In this document: piece after piece, positions 6,145-8,072 of the stretch
Numbering within the stretch: the stretch's first letter is position 1
Layout of the letters: each line of letters opens with the position of its first letter
From: Microcaldota archaeon
GTDB taxonomy: Archaea > Micrarchaeota > Micrarchaeia > Micrarchaeales > CABMGC01
DNA: 8,072 nucleotides
Assembly (NCBI GenBank): GCA_021785375.1
Contig: JAJYFQ010000028.1
Span: 1 to 8,072 of the forward strand
Reading direction: 5' to 3'
Made by a program: the position numbers and the translations under genes
Notes under the pieces: generated by a model
The model's database searches: none
The model's input: only the letters and a program-made list of their open reading frames with translations
Told to the model about the DNA's origin: nothing

Positions 6145-6151
6145 AGAGAGG
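6145..6151 (+). promoter_or_regulatory. Ribosome binding site favouring the 6157 start
   Basis: AGAGAGG with a 5-base spacer to ATG 6157. No comparable purine-rich site precedes the alternative starts at 6118 and 6121. Confidence 0.5.
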
Positions 6152-6156
6152 AAGTG

Positions 6157-6966
6157 ATGAATCGGATTACACCCGAGCAGCGTGAGACATTTATGGAACT
6201 CCGCAGAGACAAGCCAAACCTCTTCCTCTCAAAGTCCCGGAAGGGAAGGGAGAAGGTGCTCGAGTATGATACGCTGAGTGCAAGGCACGGACTACTATAC
6301 GCGATGCTCTATCCTGACGGGAGCTATGTGCTCCGTTCAGAGAAGAAGCACGGGAACGGAAAGCCGATCATCGATAAGGCCGGGCCTACGCTACTGCAAC
6401 GTGCGCTAAAGACGACAAGCAAGACTGCGACAGAAGAGCCACGCAAGACTAAACGCAAGTACACGCGCAAGAAGTCACGACCGCGCTCACCAAGGATACC
6501 CGCGGACTTTACCACGGAGGCTCTAGCTCGGTTCGAGGAGCTGCTCAATGTGTACGGAAACCTCAACTCCCCGACACCCATGCACAACCCCGGGTCTGAG
6601 GATAAGAAGTGGAGGATCGCCAGATATAATCGCGTGACAAGGGAGAATGAGCACATAGGCATACTGCACGTGGACGGAAGGTTCAGCAGGGACCTCCTGA
6701 ACAGGGAGAGAATGGCCGGGCTTAATGGAAAGCAGAAGGACACTATAATACGTCTGGAGAGTCTCTACGGAAGGCTGGGGATCTACAAGCTGTCTAATGG
6801 AAGCTGCCAGTTGCGAATGGCACACAAAGCGATGGGCAGAATAACCCTTGGCACGGTCCACACGGATGGCGAGTTTGTGTTCAACAAAAAACTCCCGCAA
6901 GAGTTCAGGCACGATGAGCCTACACGGGAACTGGATCTGACCAGCCTGCGCAGGAATAGTGCCTGA
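6157..6966 (+). CDS. Basic protein with three diverged ~60-residue repeats, function unknown
   Basis: I do not recognise this 269-aa protein. The start at 6157 is preferred because AGAGAGG ends 5 bases before it; the same frame also offers GTG 6118 and ATG 6121. Three similar units are visible: about 4-64, 117-182 and 188-246. Each begins with an amphipathic helix (FMELRRDKP, FEELLNVYG, IRLESLYGR) and ends with a strand-turn-strand motif built on Asp-Gly (LYPDGSYVL 51-59, LHVDGRFSR 170-178, VHTDGEFVF 234-242). A very basic linker at about 96-113 (KTKRKYTRKKSRPRSP) separates the first two. There is no signal peptide or membrane helix. The basic charge suggests nucleic-acid binding, but that is inference. 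Roughly half its Arg codons are CGN, against about a fifth in the polymerase gene, hinting at a different history. Confidence 0.75.
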   Translation: MNRITPEQRETFMELRRDKPNLFLSKSRKGREKVLEYDTLSARHGLLYAMLYPDGSYVLRSEKKHGNGKPIIDKAGPTLLQRALKTTSKTATEEPRKTKRKYTRKKSRPRSPRIPADFTTEALARFEELLNVYGNLNSPTPMHNPGSEDKKWRIARYNRVTRENEHIGILHVDGRFSRDLLNRERMAGLNGKQKDTIIRLESLYGRLGIYKLSNGSCQLRMAHKAMGRITLGTVHTDGEFVFNKKLPQEFRHDEPTRELDLTSLRRNSA

Positions 6967-6976
6967 CTAGGTTATC

Positions 6977-6984
6977 TATTTATT
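6977..6984 (+). promoter_or_regulatory. TATA-like box of nop5
   Basis: TATTTATT whose centre lies about 24 bases before the ATG at 7004, so transcription should begin at or next to the start codon (leaderless message). No Shine-Dalgarno match precedes the ATG, which agrees. Confidence 0.5.
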
Positions 6985-7003
6985 CCTTTCGTGGCAATAA
7001 TCA

Positions 7004-7969
7004 ATGGGCGTTTTCTTGAAAGAGAGTCCTGAGGAGAAGAGACGAAGGCTTATGGAGCTCGCGAAGGCGAGCGTGACCACCGCCTACTCTACGGGTGAGC
7101 ATTCAGTCATACTTGCGATCAACACATACAATGAGATAGAAAGGACCAGGAATCTGATACACGAGAAGCTCGAGGACTGGTACGGGATCTTCTTCCCCGA
7201 GCTTCGACTCAACAATCAGGTTACCTACGCAAAGTTCGTCATCGACTTCGGCATGGACAAGAAAGGCGCTGACAAGGAGGAGCTCACCCTCCTTCTCGGC
7301 GATGTCGCAGCGGGCGAGACCCTCTCAAAGATCGAGAAGAGCATAGGCAGGGAGCCGAGCGAGTCGGAGTACCAGATGCTCAAGGGGGTTGCCGAGTCGG
7401 AGATCAGGCTGGCAAAGGAGGAGGAGGACCTCGACGCGTACCTGGGGCAGAGGGTCAAGGAGCTCATGCCCAACATCTCCCATCTCATCGACTACAAGGT
7501 TGCTGCAGAGCTGCTCGCCAAGGCCGGATCGCTCTCGAAGCTCGCTCTTATGCCCGCGAGCACCGTACAGCTGCTCGGGGCCGAGAAGTCCCTCTTCAAG
7601 CACATAAGGTTCCACACGAAGCCGCCGAAGTACGGCGTGCTCTTCAAGCTTCCGCAGATAAGCGCGGCGAGCAAGAGGAACAGGGGGAGGATAGCGAGGC
7701 TCTATGCGACGAAGATCTGCATAGCGGCCAAGGCCGACGCGTTCACGAAGAACTTCATAGCTGAGAGGCTGAAGGAGCAGATAGACAAAACACTCGAGCG
7801 GTACGCAAAGGAGCCAGAGCGGCCGGAGAGGTTCGAGAGCCAGCAGGAGCAGAGGCAGGGGCAGTGGCAGCAGAGGCAGGGCCAGCAGTGGCATGGCAGG
7901 CCTGGAGGGGGCCATGGGAGGCATGGCTGGAAGGGCCAGAAGAGGAGATGGCAGGGACAGAGGAACTGA
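7004..7969 (+). CDS. nop5: Nop5 (Nop56/58), core protein of box C/D sRNPs
   Basis: Scaffold of the archaeal box C/D particle, which places fibrillarin for guide-directed 2'-O-methylation of RNA; 321 aa. The coiled-coil region begins near residue 32 and includes the family segment LEDWYGIFFPEL (56-67). The Nop domain follows, with LLAKAGSLSKLALMPAST (170-187), the signature GAEK (192-195), KPPKYGVLF (206-214), and RGRIARLYATKICIAAKAD (227-245). An in-frame TAA at 6998 fixes the start at or after 7004. Only about 30 residues precede the coiled coil, so the N-terminal fibrillarin-binding domain found in longer homologues is very reduced or missing. From about 275 to the end the tail is rich in Gln, Gly, Arg, His and Trp with a short tandem repeat, where other archaeal Nop5 tails are often Lys-rich. 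It has its own TATA-like box. Confidence 0.95.
   Translation: MGVFLKESPEEKRRRLMELAKASVTTAYSTGEHSVILAINTYNEIERTRNLIHEKLEDWYGIFFPELRLNNQVTYAKFVIDFGMDKKGADKEELTLLLGDVAAGETLSKIEKSIGREPSESEYQMLKGVAESEIRLAKEEEDLDAYLGQRVKELMPNISHLIDYKVAAELLAKAGSLSKLALMPASTVQLLGAEKSLFKHIRFHTKPPKYGVLFKLPQISAASKRNRGRIARLYATKICIAAKADAFTKNFIAERLKEQIDKTLERYAKEPERPERFESQQEQRQGQWQQRQGQQWHGRPGGGHGRHGWKGQKRRWQGQRN
7848..7890 (+). repeat. 21-bp imperfect tandem repeat in the nop5 tail
   Basis: The 13-mer AGCAGAGGCAGGG occurs at 7848-7860 and again at 7869-7881, exactly 21 bases (7 codons) apart. It encodes EQRQGQW followed by QQRQGQQW. The in-frame period suggests the low-complexity tail grew by slippage or unequal exchange. 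Confidence 0.7.
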
Positions 7970-8031
7970 TCCTGTCCACTGTGACTGCCCGAAGATCGGC
8001 TTCATCCCATAATTCCTAATCGACGTCAGAC

Positions 8032-8039
8032 TCTTATCC
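8032..8039 (+). promoter_or_regulatory. Possible TATA-like box for a gene starting near 8061
   Basis: TCTTATCC, weak, centred about 26 bases before the ATG at 8061. The spacing suits a leaderless start, as at nop5. The rest of 7970-8060 shows only a 4-bp hairpin (CCGA-AGA-TCGG, 7989-7999). Confidence 0.25.
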
Positions 8040-8060
8040 TTTTCGACTGACAGTTTTGGC

Positions 8061-8072
8061 ATGGGAAAGCCC
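8061..8072 (+). CDS. Possible start of a downstream gene (M-G-K-P...), cut by the window edge
   Basis: ATG GGA AAG CCC runs off the window, 91 bases after the nop5 stop. Four codons are too few to identify the product. Fibrillarin often follows nop5 in archaea, but nothing here proves it. Confidence 0.25.

Noticed and set aside
7970..8060. Hairpin or box C/D RNA after nop5
   Set aside because: The only stem is CCGA-AGA-TCGG (4 bp) without a following T-run, and no RTGATGA box C with a matching CTGA box D is present.
7325..8062. Long minus-strand open frame opposite nop5, rich in Leu and Pro
   Set aside because: It mirrors the biased codons and the Gln/Gly tail of nop5 and has no recognisable domain.

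Overview
This is an archaeal chromosome segment, ordinary in layout but with a compact copper cluster in the middle. The archaeal signs are a box C/D snoRNP protein Nop5, an archaeal-type Y-family polymerase (Dpo4/Dbh-like), an AMMECR1 protein, AT-rich TATA boxes about 24-36 bases before most starts, and heavy use of AGG and ATA codons. A rusticyanin/sulfocyanin-like blue copper protein points to an acidophilic, metal-exposed archaeon. Thermoplasmatota or an ARMAN-type Micrarchaeota lineage would fit, but the window alone cannot place it.

Left region (+ strand, 1-2376): the 3' part of an AMMECR1 gene, then a Y-family DNA polymerase 20 bases downstream (probably one transcript), then an NT5C-like HAD phosphatase with its own TATA box.

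Middle region (- strand, 5999 down to 2380): six consecutive genes. They are a 47-aa YHS/TRASH protein; a small two-helix membrane protein; a membrane-anchored type-1 copper cupredoxin; a second 45-aa YHS/TRASH protein; a 49-aa Cys/His-rich mini-protein; and a CopA-type Cu(I) ATPase that itself begins with a YHS/TRASH domain. TATA-like boxes divide them into three probable transcripts. The last transcript (YHS, mini-protein, ATPase) is tightly packed and resembles in logic the TRASH-protein/CopA clusters known from other archaea. Together the genes suggest copper capture, delivery and export, next to a copper protein exposed outside the membrane.

Right region (+ strand, 6118-8072): an unrecognised basic protein built from three diverged repeats of about 60 residues, with Arg codon use unlike the polymerase gene; then nop5, short at its N-terminus and with a Gln/Gly/Arg/Trp-rich tail; then possibly the first codons of another gene at the window edge.

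Three small genes (4613-4750, 4461-4610, 5856-5999) are easy to miss because of their size. No tRNA, rRNA, CRISPR array, insertion sequence or stretch of more than 300 bases without a gene was seen.
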